DNA of 64,000 nucleotides from contig OX485808.1 of the NCBI GenBank assembly GCA_950295325.1, positions 13,954,501-14,018,500 on the forward strand, written 5' to 3'. This document shows positions 36,189-48,046 of the stretch, piece after piece. Under the pieces are notes generated by a model. The model ran no database searches. It worked only from the letters and a program-made list of their open reading frames with translations, and was not told the origin of the DNA. The stretch's first letter is position 1, and every line of letters starts with the position of its first letter. This DNA is from Polytrichum commune (lineage: Eukaryota; Streptophyta; Polytrichopsida; Polytrichales; Polytrichaceae). The position numbers were made by a program, and so were the translations under genes.

Positions 36189-38706
36189 GATGGGAGTTTC
36201 TTCCATTTGGCCTCAAGAATGCACCTGCCAAGTTTCAGAGAGTGATAGACGAAGTTCTCTCTGGCTTATCCTTTGCTTGGTGTTACATTGATAACGTTTT
36301 CATTTTCATCAAAACACCACAGGAGCATGTAAGGCATCTTCAAGCCATTTTTTAGAGGTTTCGGCGGTGGGGATTGCACTTTCACCATGGCAAGTGCAAG
36401 TTTTCCATGACATATTAGCATATCTAGGTCATATGATTGTTCCAGGACGTCTTGGAGTGCAACAAGCTAAGGTGGACGCCTTGCAGAAGATTGCGGCACC
36501 GGTCGATGTACCGAGACTTCATGCTTTCTCGGGCTTGGCAAATTACTATCGTCGGTTCGTCAAGAACTTTAGCTTGATCGCCAAGCCTCTCACCATTCTC
36601 ACGAGCAAGGACCAACCATAGACTTGGGGTCGTGAGCAGCAACATGCATTTTAGATATTGAAGCAGCGACTGGGTACAGCTCCAGTGCTTCGACGTCTAG
36701 ATGTCTCCAAATCCTTCCAGTTGTATACGGATTAGAGCTCATTGGGTTTGGGAGCAGTTCTCATTAAGAATGATGATTTTGGCCATGAGTATGTTGTTGC
36801 TTACGCTTCGTGAAACAATAACACGACGGAGGCTAATTATTCGTCCTACGAGGGAGAAACATTGGCGGCGGTATAGGCTATTGCCCATTTTCGGCCGTAC
36901 CTTTATGGTCAGCGCTTTACTTTGGTGACTGACCATCAGCCATTACGGTGCCTCATGGAGTCGGATAAGCTTGTTGGCAAGCTTGCCATGTGGGCCTTGT
37001 TGCTCCAAAAATATGATTTTGAGGTGGTGCACCGCACTGGGATTATCAACCTAGATGCAGATGGACTCTCACGCAATCCAAGTCCTTCGGATGAGGACTT
37101 GACTGGGGCCAAGTGGCATGGAGATTGTGATCGAGAGGCGGTTCCAGGTTGGCACGCGGCTGCTTACTTCACTTTATTTTCTAGTGCATCTGTTGAGGTT
37201 CCGATACCAGGCTCGGATGATGAGACTGATCGGCCTCAAGCTATTGCAGATATATGGGAGGATCTTCCTGTATTGCATAAGCTCCAACACATAACCTTTC
37301 CTTCGTCTACCTCAGCAATGGAAACGAATAGGATTGGACATCGAATAACAAGGTTCCGTTGGGAGAACGGTTTGTTATTTTGATTGTGGTCGGATGGGAC
37401 AAGGTGTATTGTCCCTAGACCGGATCAGAGGTCTTTCTTGGTGCGACAAGTGCACAAGGAACTTGACCATTTTGACATACGTAGGACACATTTGATGTTG
37501 CGTGGCCACTATTGGTGGACTGGCATGTATCGACAGCTGGCTGCTTATGTCGAGAGGTGTGAAGTTTGTGACTGGGTCAGGTGTAGCTTTAACACCTTGT
37601 CACCTCAGTTACAGCCCTTACCTATCATGGGATTGGGCTACCGTTGGTCGCTGGACTTTGCGGGGCCGTTGGTTGTCACGCCACGTGGAGCAAAGTACGT
37701 GTTGGTGATGGTGGAGCATTTTAGCAAGTGGATTGAGCTTGTTGCTGTACCCCAAAACTCTGCAGAGTTGGCCGCGGCCGCCTTTTTGGATCGTATGTTA
37801 GCACGTTTTGGAGCACCGGCTAAGGTATTGACGGACCAAGGGAGGGAGTTCCTCAGTGCTTTCGATGAGTTGTGCACTAAGGCGCTCATAGATCACCGCA
37901 CCACCTCTCGGGATCATCTAGAGGTGGATGGCTTGGTTGAACGGGTTGTTCAGACAACCAAGCGTGGTTTGAGGAAGTATGGATTACTTTGGGGGAGCCA
38001 CCGGGATTGGGACCTTATGTTGCTTTGGATTGCTATGGGCTATCGATTTAGTAGGCAGGCCTCTTTGGCATCCTACAGCTCGTATCAGTTGTTGTATGGA
38101 CGTGAGCCTATACTCCCGAATTCTATTCGGGAAAAGCTAGCTCATGTTGTGGACTTGGATGATCCAAACATTTGGGCAGAGTGTTTGCAGAGAGCCATGC
38201 CTATGGCCAAGGGAAATCTGTCCATTGCTCAGCACCATGACACATTGCCTTATGCACGCATTCGCAGTGGTGCTTACCAACATCAATTGCGGAGATTCCG
38301 ACAGGGCGATTATGTTTATCTCCAACGTGAGGCGCCTACGACATTGGATGTCAGGGCGGGCCGCACTATCCATCAGATGAAGGACGTGTTGCCGAGTGGT
38401 TTGTTGTTGTTGGAAAGCAATGATGGCATGGAATGTCGCGAGCATTCCAAAAAATGTACCCCATGTCATGTACCTATTGAGGGTACAATTCATCCGGAAC
38501 TAGCCGTCGTGCAAGAGGGTCTTCCGTGTTTTATATGTGGAAAGAAGAAAGGAGCGGCTACTATGTTCTTGTATGATCAGTATCAACGCGGTTGGCACAT
38601 AGCATGCTTGAGGCCACCCTTGACTTTTCTACCATCCGGACAGTGTAGTTGTCCTCGTTGTCGAGGATCTTCGGTACTTGGTGCTTCCACCAATCGTACT
38701 CAATGA
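36189..38706 (+). pseudogene. Ty3/gypsy pol remnant (RT, RNase H, integrase, PHD-like tail)
   Basis: Begins abruptly inside reverse transcriptase (EFLPFGLKNAPAKFQR), with the catalytic box as YIDN instead of YIDD. RNase H follows (LVTDHQPLRCLM, DGLSRNPSPSDED) to about 37380. Integrase spans about 37384-38340: a HHCC zinc finger (VHKELDHF, ERCEVC), catalytic Asp in WSLDFAGP, Asp in VLTDQGREF and Glu in DGLVERVVQ. After the GDYVYLQR segment, 38517-38664 encodes a PHD-like finger: CFIC, then GWHIACLRPPLTFLP and CPRC. Gag, protease and the start of RT are missing. At least six in-frame stops occur, including 36353-36355, 36619-36621 and 37381-37383, so it is dead. From 37384 on it is open for 440 codons. 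Confidence 0.88.
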
Positions 38707-38974
38707 TCCTATGTGGTTTTCATCATCTTGTGTTTGCCCAAGTAGAAAATGAGGAGTCATGGCTTAGAAACGCAATCAACATGAGGCGGTGGGTATATTT
38801 CTTTGCAATCTGATGTCCAAACATCAGGGGCAAGTAAGGATTGGGCTCACATTGCACCCAGCCTACGGTTCCTTGGAATGATGTTCACCACACTAATTAG
38901 TTGCAGAACAATGTTTCATTATCCATGCCCTTTGGATTGGCAATGGTCCTAGCTGCTTGGCGGGACTCCATAGT

Positions 38975-39130
38975 CAGCTGAGGGGGGGCATGTCGAGGTG
39001 TGTTGTTTATGTGTGACTTTGCTATGTTTTAGTATTGTTTGTTAGTGGTGGTTGGTACTCGAGCTGCAGTGAGACACGATCGCTATTTACACGACATATC
39101 GTAAAAATTTGAAATTTAGGTAAATAGCGT
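38975..39130 (+). other. Polypurine tract and probable start of the Ty3 3' LTR
   Basis: A GCTGAGGGGGGGCA tract ends just before TGTCGAGGTGTG at 38991, the usual arrangement of a polypurine tract followed by the TG of a 3' LTR, 285 bp after the pol stop. An imperfect hairpin follows at 39071-39133, with arms CGCTATTTAC and GTAAATAGCG and outer GAGAC/GTCTC. The LTR's far end and a matching 5' LTR were not found. Confidence 0.55.
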
Positions 39131-41377
39131 CTCAAATGAACCATGAAATTCCCAACATTAAAGTGAGAAATGTAGTATTCTTGAGATATTAGAAAGTGAG
39201 CATTAGGTAGAACAATAGTCTAATACCAACCACTGTGATTATTGATATCTGATAGACTTTCAAATAGGTAGATATATAAGCCAAGAAACGAAAAAAGGTT
39301 GTGAGAGTCAAAAAATACATGTCTTGTTTTTTAAATCAATACCATAACATTATGAAGTTAAAGATGTTTAATTTTTGAGCAACGGTGATTGTTGGAATTG
39401 TGAAGTAATTGGGATAACTCGAGGGTGAATGTACTTGAGTATATTACAATTTGAGATAATTTGTGGATTATTTTTTGAGAATCGATGTGTTAAGCAAAAT
39501 AAGCAGGCGTTGGAGACTATGATGATGAGATGATAAATAATGATCTTTTTGTTAAATCTATAGCCTTGTGGTTGTAAGTTGATATAGAATTCATAATCTA
39601 AATTTTACTTGAGCCGTGAGAGAGTTGCGATGTCATTTAGTAAATTTGGGTGACTATTGTTAGAATGATTGATGTTTATTGGAGAAATAAATGAGTTAAT
39701 GCAAGGGACTTGTGTTTGTTTTGAGACTATGATATTGAATCTAGACTCCCAAGTGTAATTTGGTTTATATTCCAGAGAGGAAATGAGTAAAAAAATTTGA
39801 TGATTAAAGTTGCACTATATTGAATGTCTAAAAGAATGTTGTTGCATATTATAACATGGGTAAATTGTTAAACTATCTTGTCAGGTTGATGTGAATGATT
39901 TTCAAACCATTGTTTGTGGGAGATTTTGTACGTGAAGAAATGTTTGGATTATTGTGATTATTATCGAGAATTAAACCAAAGCGATAGGGTTGGTAAGTCT
40001 ATTGTCTTGCAAGTACCGTGAGTGATTCACATGTACGGATAGCACGTTTGGAAAGTCGAAAGACTCAGTGACGGAGTTAGAAGTTGAGTTGCCTAAAACA
40101 AATTTGAGATAATAGATGCAAATGAATTTACAAAAACCCGACTCAATTGCAAAAATAGGAAATGTGATTAATCGTAATGATCCATGTGATAATATGCTTT
40201 TGAGTGTATGATCTAGGCAAATTATGAATGCAATTTGTGTAGTGACTTATATTGTTGAGATGTTAACAAGGCCATGGCCTTCCTTTGTGTTATACTATTT
40301 GTATACCATTATCCTAACCCTTGGTAGGAGAGGAAAGGGTTCATTTACCAAGACCATGGACTAAGAAGAGGTAAGAGAAGATCAACAATTTTACTAGTGG
40401 GAATCTTGGTAATTGTATTGAAATTATGTAATGAACTTATGCGATTCCATTCCAAATTACTTAGATGGTAATCTCAAAATACAAAATGGTTGACTAGTTA
40501 ATACATTTATCAATAGTCTTGAGCCATAATAAAGGTGTTGAATCTTGAAAGGATTACTTGTCATGGATGTACATTGAACATTAAATTCTTCATGACAATG
40601 TAAGTTAACTATGCCATAATTTCTTAACCAATACACGTGGTTTTGTTTACTATTGCAGTATTATGATTTTCTTGGCCAAGACCAAGTGAAAGTCAATAGT
40701 CAAAGAATGTAATTAAAATCATAATTATATCCAAGAAGATTGCAAATCCTGAAAGCATGACCGCACTGCAATTTCAAATTCCAATTATACATAAAATTAC
40801 AGTACAACATCTTTTGCATTGAAAGCCTTTGTACACGTCTAAGCTTTGTTTTGTGATTGTTTTGTGTATATCATGGTGTTGGTGCACATACATAGTGGAC
40901 TGTCATATGGACGATTGTTAATTAGCAAAACTACGTTAATTGTGCTCTAAATGTAGGCGTGCAAAATTTACGACCTCTTTTAGAGAATAAGGTAATGAAA
41001 TCTCTTTTCATAATTTCATTCTTGTAACAACATTCCATGTAGTCATATAAATCCGTCTCCAAGTAATTTATGACTCGTATAACCATGATCCCTTTATGCA
41101 TGAACGTGTGCAAATAACCATATATATATATATATCATGTGATCTTTTGAATCCATATGTAAGTAAGTAGTTAAACCACGCGCAATTTTGTAAGTTTGAC
41201 TCCCGGCACGTGGAGCTCACTGATTGGATTATATGTTTTTAAGAATTGCTAGGCATGTCGGTTGGGTTACTCTTCACATGTATCCTCCCCATTATAGAAG
41301 TCAATAACAAGCTCACAAAATAATTGGTTAGATTTCAGGATAGTCAAAATGTGGCTAATATACCCACAAGTTAGGTA
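39131..41377. other. AT-rich spacer, no gene seen
   Basis: All frames closed within about 60 codons. A short (TA)n run lies at about 41122-41136. Part of it may be LTR or decayed element sequence. Nothing else supported. Confidence 0.4.
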
Positions 41378-41653
41378 GTGCTATGGTGTGGTTACAACGA
41401 AGTTTTTGGGGCCTTAAGTGCATACATCATAGGGGGTAATGCTAGGAAGGAAGCACTAGGAATTTCTATAAAGGCAATATTTGAAAATTTTCCCAATAAT
41501 TGTAAATCAATGTTTATCCCTTGTTGGGAGTGTGGGCATTGGTCTTTGTACATGTTTGAGGAGGGTGCTACAAAACTTTGTGACTATGTGGAGGGTTTCC
41601 ACATGAAAATCGATAGAGAGAAGAAATTATGTTGTGAGGGCCTCCGGCGTTGA
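41378..41653 (+). pseudogene. Ulp1-like (C48) peptidase fragment
   Basis: A 91-codon frame contains SMFIPCWECGHWSLYMFEEG, which resembles the FIPxxxxxHWxL block holding the catalytic His of Ulp1-type SUMO proteases, followed about 13 residues later by DYVEGFH, a plausible site for the Asp-Ser block. The catalytic Cys region is not found downstream. C48-like domains are often carried by plant MULE elements, so a transposon origin is likely. Identification rests on one short block. Confidence 0.45.
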
Positions 41654-42317
41654 GAGCATTTCCCACCAACAAAGACCAGGAGTCACAAGATTAAGGCCAT
41701 GAGCATTAGTTATACTATAAAGTCGGAATTCTAGAATGCTCAAGAACTTGTCAAATGAAGTTGTGAGCTAGGAAATATGGCATAGTCAGTAGGGCACTGC
41801 CTATGATAGCGTCCAACACTCATACAACACTCTATGGGGCGTTGTGGTGGGACAACAATATATTGGGAGTGGCGCCCAAGACTGCAGAGGTTAGAACAAC
41901 CATTCATTCCGCACTATTTGCTTGAATAAAAGAAGTGAAGAGTCTAGCGACATTTGCATAAAGAGTAATTGTCAATGGATTATTTGCTTGGTAGAATCAA
42001 AGATCAAACGTTGAAATTCTGAAGGTTTGAAGCTCCCCAACAACTAAATAAAAATATATGCTTGGCCTCAACTCTTAGGATAAAGATAAAATGATACTTG
42101 ACAGTGGAGTGTGTCCTGCCCAAAGTCCTAGAAGTTTATATGGAGAGGTGGCTTTGCCAACTAGCCCCGTCCGATGCCAAACAATACAACTTCTACAAGC
42201 CCAAAATGGGAGCAAAGTTGCCAGATATGCTTGGAGCTCTTGTAGTGTTGCTCCAAGAACACAATGATCAACTTAATATTGGACTTCGATGAATGGAAAT
42301 CTGCACGTAACCATTGG
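41654..42317. other. Spacer stretch with one small unexplained frame
   Basis: A 64-codon forward frame at 42098-42292 has no recognised motif. It precedes the dispersed repeat and may belong to the same decayed element as the Ulp1-like fragment. Confidence 0.3.
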
Positions 42318-42520
42318 TTGCTTACTATGGAAAACTCTCAAATGCATATGCAGGAGGGTTTGATAATCAACTTATGAGCTTGGAGGTTGGTATGGGGAGC
42401 TAATCATGCGTGTGTATGGGATGTGCAAGGAATGTGCTCGTGACACTTGCTAGAGTTGCAAAATGGTGAAAATAAGTTTAAAATAGCTCGGAAGGGTCGC
42501 GACACGTTGTATGAGGCTTA
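42318..42520 (+). repeat. Dispersed repeat, copy 2
   Basis: Partner of 14620-14830 in the same orientation; see there. Shares GTGACACTTGCTAGAGTTGC exactly at about 42448-42467. Confidence 0.6.
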
Positions 42521-43131
42521 AAGGCGTGCAGTAGAAATAAAGTTAGTAGTTAGAGATAGAGTTAGTAATTACTGATAAATTTAATGATAAAATTGGAGAC
42601 TAAAGCTATAGCTAAAGCTCTAGTTTGAGTCTTGATTGGAGTGTTGGCTTGAAGGGTGGCAAAAGGTCACCCATCTAAATACTATTCCTCATAAAGGTGG
42701 CTTAAGCCTCAGTCCTCTTACTATTCCCACAATAGGGCCACCTTGTCTAGAAGGCCAGAAAAGGCAAGAATTTTGAATCAATCTCGCTTTTTAAAGCACA
42801 TTTATTACACATTGTTCTTCTTCTTTGGTTGGTTACAAAACCATCTACATACAACATATGTAGGGGATTTGAAAACCCTATCTTACTTATCAGAAGGGAT
42901 CACCTCCAACTAGAGCTAATAGTACTTGTCCCATAATCCCACTCAATAAACCTGCCCAGGTTCCTACACGAGGTCGCGTATAATCAACACGAAGCATGCC
43001 TCGTTCACACCAACCCCTGAGGTAGCATCGTCTCTCTCCCTACAATATTAGATCTCAACAATATCAATGCGAAAGCATTTTCATGACCTTTGGGCAAAAA
43101 CCATGGTGTTGTATTGACTGTTAAATGTTTG
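42521..43131. other. Intergenic, no gene seen
   Basis: Contains TTAGTAGTTAGAGATAGAG and TATAGCTAAAGCTCTAG low-complexity phrases around 42543-42635. No coding sequence recognised. Confidence 0.4.
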
Positions 43132-43371
43132 TTGGCTCTGTTTGTAGGAGAGAGATTATGCATCAACTTCTTCGTTTCAAGAGCAAATTTCCTAACCACT
43201 TTGCGTTCACACTTGGACGTTACTTGTTCTTGTTATTTTTGGTCCACTTTATTGGCTCTGTTTGTAGGACAGAGACTATGCATCAACTTCTTCGTTTTAA
43301 GAGCAATTTTCCTAACCACTTTGTGTTCACACTTGGACGTTACTTGTTCTTGTTATTTTTGGTCTAGTTTA
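43132..43371. repeat. Tandem duplication, 2 x 120 bp
   Basis: Two head-to-tail copies of 120 bp (43132-43251 and 43252-43371), each starting TTGGCTCTGTTTGTAGGA and differing at only a handful of bases. Since 120 is a multiple of three, two overlapping forward frames stay open across both copies, giving a twice-repeated 40-residue peptide. Whether it is translated is unknown. Confidence 0.9.
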
Positions 43372-44083
43372 TTTAATGTGGATGTTAATTATAGTTTATA
43401 TATAAGTGCTCCCTAAAATACATTGAAAGAAATCTAGTTAACTATAGTTATTTCAATAGTTCTTGATTATTTATTTTAAAAATTTCGGGTGATAAATGAG
43501 TAGCTTCAATCCTTGACCCGTATTTGAGAAGAATGTGCACAAAATCCAAGAAAGGTTTGGTATAGTGAATAGCCATGAATTGGCATGAGCAAAGTGGACA
43601 ACTACAATTGTTGTCTTTCATAATAAAGAACATAGCCTCACGGTTCTACTGTTTTCTTGTTTGTATTGAGTTTATTGGGATTCTTATTCATTGAGTTTAT
43701 GTTTTTGAATAACTATCAGAATCTCACACCATTTCCAAATCACTTGACATTCCATTCGATTGCCTAGAAATACAAACAGAATAAGATGGCAAGAAGCACG
43801 GTTAGCAAGACTTTTGCATGTCACAGTTTCTTGAAACTTGGAAGATATGTCTTCTTACGTGGATGACATGCTGGGGTGAGAGACAACTCCAAAACAACTG
43901 CAACCAGCCACTAGAGAAAATACAGGAAACACACAAAAAGATCTTAATGAAAATAGAGCGACTGTACATACTACGAAGAAGCTAGGGCCTTTTCAGGATC
44001 CCTGCCAAATATAGACCCAACATGCGTGCATGCAATACAACTCACTTCCACTTGGTTGGTTTGTGATTTGCCTCCATGGTGGA
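43372..44083. other. Intergenic, no gene seen
   Basis: No frame above about 60 codons and no motif recognised. Confidence 0.4.
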
Positions 44084-44094
44084 TGGGTCCAACA

Positions 44095-44469
44095 GATAGA
44101 TAGATAGATAGAAACTCCGGTCCCTTTTTAGCAAGGGGCCGGCGTGAATAAAGTGTCCGTTCGTAATGTCAAATGACCCGATGCCCACTGGACAAGGGGA
44201 AATTGGGACAATACTACTCTCCCCTTTCGAGGATGGACACTATAGTGACACACTATACTAGTTCCTAGCTAGTCACTAGTGCCTTGAAGATACCAGACAT
44301 GGTATCCCCCCAAAGGGCTTTGAGGTACCCATACAACAAGGTCCAAGGACCCCCCACCATAGTTGGGTGGACTAAGGTGGTGAGCACCACGTCGGCATGG
44401 GGAATAGAACCGACAACCTCCTCATTGGGGGCCATGAGCCCTAACCACCAAGCCAAGGCCCGTGGTGCC
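44095..44469 (-). mobile_element. tRNA-derived SINE with 11-bp target duplication
   Basis: Read on the reverse strand it starts GGCACCACGGGCC at 44469, then has an RNA polymerase III A box TGGCTTGGTGG (44455-44445) and B box GGTTCTATTCC (44411-44401) at tRNA-like spacing. A non-tRNA body follows, and it ends in a (TATC)n tail at about 44095-44111. An exact 11-bp direct repeat TGGGTCCAACA flanks it at 44084-44094 and 44470-44480. The head layout resembles Au-type plant SINEs as I remember them. The short open frames across it are by-products. It appears complete. Confidence 0.87.
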
Positions 44470-44480
44470 TGGGTCCAACA

Positions 44481-46395
44481 CTTATAGAAATGACTTCATT
44501 TACCGTTCAAGGTCAGGGGCTTATGGTGACATTTGATAACAAGGAAGGTCGCATGAATGTGCATGGAAGATAATTGTTACAAATCGCTTGAAGGTTGGTT
44601 ATAATGCAATGTTGTCATGAGTGCAATGTTAAGAATCTAGTCATAGTTGTTTAAGTACACTAAATATTGTATTTAGTGTCACCAACTGTAATTGGCTTGC
44701 TCAATACTAATTGTAAACCCCAGTGTGTCTCACCAACATTAAATGATAACCGAAAATGATTTGTCAATTATGGTAAAAAATAAATAAATAATTGGGGGGA
44801 TTATATATTTACGTTGTTGCAATCACTATCACTTACTAAGATATTTAATATCTAAAATTCAATCTACCGTGACACTATTTCATCACATAAATAGTAGGAT
44901 GCAGTTTATACCAAACTTTGTTTCAATAATTTGAAGAACTGAAAGTAAGCAGTCGTATACCATATGACACTAAATACAATATTTAGTGTCGTATCCTTTA
45001 TGAGTTTGAGTTTAAACTCATTGATTCTCACCGCTTGTCACTCGTAGGCAAGTCATCTACAAGATATAGCAGACGGCTTCATATTCCATCATTACATGTG
45101 CCGGAATGTAGTTTCCACGTGGATACAAGTGAGTATTCACGAATGTGAGCATGACGGGTCACAAAAATTGAGGGGAAAATAATTTGATTGTGCTAGATTG
45201 CAAAGCCTTCTATGGTACATCAACACACACATTATAATATATTTGTTGTTTTATTCAAACACCAAATGTATGATATTGCAATATAGTTTGGTGTAGTAAG
45301 AGCAAGGCCACCCCAAATATTGGATGCTTAACGTAGGTGTGTCTTAAATGGTTATTGTTTTATGACTAGCCCACTTCTCTTAGAATGTAAAAGGCACGTT
45401 AAGTATGAGATCAATAGCAAATCCAAATCGAGACAATAGCCAAATTCCTTATAATTTTTAGAGCTCGTATCAAATGTCCATAAGCTCCCTAACACACATT
45501 ATGCTCATCAAATGAAACTCGAAAAGAAACACTCCCCAATCTCACTAGAGTAATTCCCCCACCCTCCCCCCCCCTACACACACACACACAACACCCATTG
45601 ATTAACCTATAGTTTTGAAAGATATAGGGAGGCCTTGGACCCATGTTATTTCCTCCTTGACTAGAAAACTACAGTAGTTTGGGCTTACATTAAGTAATTC
45701 TATGCTAATTTTCCACCCACACTAATCAGACTATTATGTACTGTAGTGTGGAGGCTAGAAACGTAATAGGTGGAGGCTAGAAATCTAGGGTTCCGAGTTC
45801 TGTTAGGTAACGCTGTCTGCCACTTACACTGACAGCACACAAGTTCTCTTGGACATCGTCCAACTGTCCCATGTTTGTGGAAAATGGGTAATTTAATTAT
45901 CTGCACAAGATGGAGGCTGCTTGTCCGTATTTCAAAGACTTCGTCCTCTCTGAATCTTTACCTAGAGTTTGTGAATCTCTTAACTTATTTAGTTAGTTGT
46001 TGGTGGTCTGGAGCCTTGGTGACTCATCTTCCCGTCTTTCCCATTCCCATCAGAATATTTAGGGATTCGCCACCCTACCACTAACTTATGAGCCCTGAAC
46101 GGCCGCACGGCAAATGATGAGAGTCTCCAACTTCTAGTAGCATGGAAGTATCATTCATGCCTTGGGATTCCTTGCGTTCTCAAAAACCACCACTTGGTTA
46201 CGGTCAAGCCAGACATGAATCCAAGTCACCCAAATATATTAGTGGACACACCTTCTTGAAGGATTGTCAACATCCATAGCGAAAATCAACACATGCAACC
46301 CGTAGAGGAATCCTTAGGGCTGGTTTACACAAGGTCCCAAGTCGTAAGTCTCATTTTGGGAGGTGAGGCTAGACGTGACTAGCAAAATAGATCCC
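44481..46395. other. Spacer stretch with a small hairpin; no gene
   Basis: An 11-bp-arm hairpin, GACACTAAATA-CAA-TATTTAGTGTC, lies at 44966-44990. The same TATTTAGTGTC core occurs at about 44669-44680, about 300 bp upstream, suggesting a decayed miniature element between them. Poly-C and (CA)n low complexity lies at about 45556-45591. No coding sequence recognised. Confidence 0.45.
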
Positions 46396-46459
46396 GATTA
46401 TTTTGCATAAAATAATCAAAATATGAGTTTAATGGATATAAACCATACTAGTATGGTTT
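46396..46459. repeat. Two palindromes beside the right-arm junction
   Basis: GATTATTTT-GCAT-AAAATAATC (9-bp arms, 46396-46417) and the perfect 20-bp palindrome AAACCATACTAGTATGGTTT (46440-46459). The second ends 17 bp before the start of the inverted-repeat arm at 46477. No equivalent is present at the left junction. Confidence 0.9.
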
Positions 46460-46476
46460 GATGTGGCTCAAAAGTG

Positions 46477-48046
46477 CCTTCTCGGATCACAGAGTGTCCT
46501 TCTCTAGTCCATATCCAACTTATTCACTATCAAAATTGAACCAGTCCAAACAAGTTCAACCCAACTACACATACAAAGTGCCTAGCCTTGATATCAAAAT
46601 GTGGTCCTCAAGCCCTCCAGCGAAGACTCTCTCGGATCCGAGAGGATCCTTCTCTAGTCCATACCCAACTTATTCACCAGCAAAACCAAACAAGTCCAAA
46701 CAAGTTGATCCAACTACACATACAAAGTGCCTAGTCTTGAAATCAAAATGTGGTCCTCAAGCCCTCAAGTGAAGACCCTCTCGGATCCGAGAGGGTCCTT
46801 CTCTAGTCCATACCCAACTTATTCACCATCAAAACCGACCCAATCCAAACAAGTTGACCCAACTACACATACTAAGTACCTAGCCTTGAAGTCAAAATCT
46901 GGTCCTAATGCCCTCCAAGTAAAGACCCTCTCGGATCCGAGAGGGTCCTTCTCTAGTCCTTTCCCAACTATTTCACAATCACCTCCACCACCCTCTCGGA
47001 TCCGAGAGGGTCCCTACCAAGAAGCCCCTACAAACTTCAGACCATCATAACTTTTTCATACATTCTTGGATTTTAACAAATGACCAATCCATCTTCATTT
47101 ACGCTTCTTGTAGATGCTAATGGACTACTCACTTGCCACATTTAGGTAAGTATTGAGGAAGTTATGGCTATTCAAAGCTATGTCCCAAAACAAAATCTGA
47201 TGTGGGGATCCTACACCTCCACCACCCTCTAGGATCCGAGAGGGTGTATATGTAACATATCATGTACACAAACATATACTCTCTCATATCATATACCCAC
47301 ATAAATACCTCGCACATACAACAAACGTAGGTCCCAAAGCAAAATCTGATGTAGGGATCCTACCCCTCCACCACCCTCTCGGATCCGGGAGGGTGTGTAT
47401 GTGACATATCATATACACAAATATATACTCTCACATATCATATACCCAAAGAAATACCTTACACATCCTTCAAACCTAGATCCCAAAGCAAAATATGATG
47501 TGGGGATCCCACCCCTCCACCACCCTCTCGGATTCGAGAGGATGTGTATGTGACATATCATGTATACAAACATATACTCTCCCATATCATATACCCACAT
47601 AAATACCTCGCACATACAACAAACGTAGGTCCCAAAGCAAAATCTGATGTGAGGATCCTACACCTCCACCACCCTCTTTGATCCGAGAGGGTATGTATGT
47701 GACATATTATGTATACAAACATATACTCTCCCATATCATATACCCACATAAATACCTCGCACATACAGCAAACGTAGGTCCCAAAGCAAAATCAAATGTG
47801 AGAATCCTACCCCTCCACCACCCTCTCTGATCCGAGAGGGTGTGTATGTAACATATCATATACACAAACATATACTCTCACATATCATATATCCAAAGAA
47901 ATACCTCACACATCCTTCAAACCTACATCCCAAAGCAAAATATGATGTGGGGATCCCACCCCTCCACCACCCGCTCGGATCCGAGAGGGTGTCTATGTGA
48001 TATATCATATACACATACATATACTCTCCTATATCATATACTCAAG
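46477..48046. repeat. 149/150-bp satellite with palindromic core, right arm
   Basis: Mirror image of 33323-34892, with the same eleven palindromic cores. The decayed core CCTTCTCGGATCACAGAGTG sits at the very start of the arm. The array ends directly at the first recognised exon of the GNHR gene. Confidence 0.93.

Larger units (their letters stand above)
34893..46476. other. Unique spacer between the inverted-repeat arms
   Basis: An 11,584-bp segment with no mirrored partner in the window. It contains a diverged exon related to the GNHR gene, a Ty3/gypsy pol remnant, a Ulp1-like fragment, one member of a dispersed repeat, a 120-bp tandem duplication and a SINE. No intact gene is recognised. 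Confidence 0.9.

Noticed and set aside
37384-38706. The 440-codon frame as an independent gene
   Set aside because: It begins right after an in-frame stop of the Ty3 pol and contains the integrase; it is the rear part of the same decayed polyprotein.
44401-44469. A functional tRNA gene on the reverse strand
   Set aside because: A and B boxes are present, but the body, tail and target duplication show a SINE, and no proper acceptor stem closes around the boxes.
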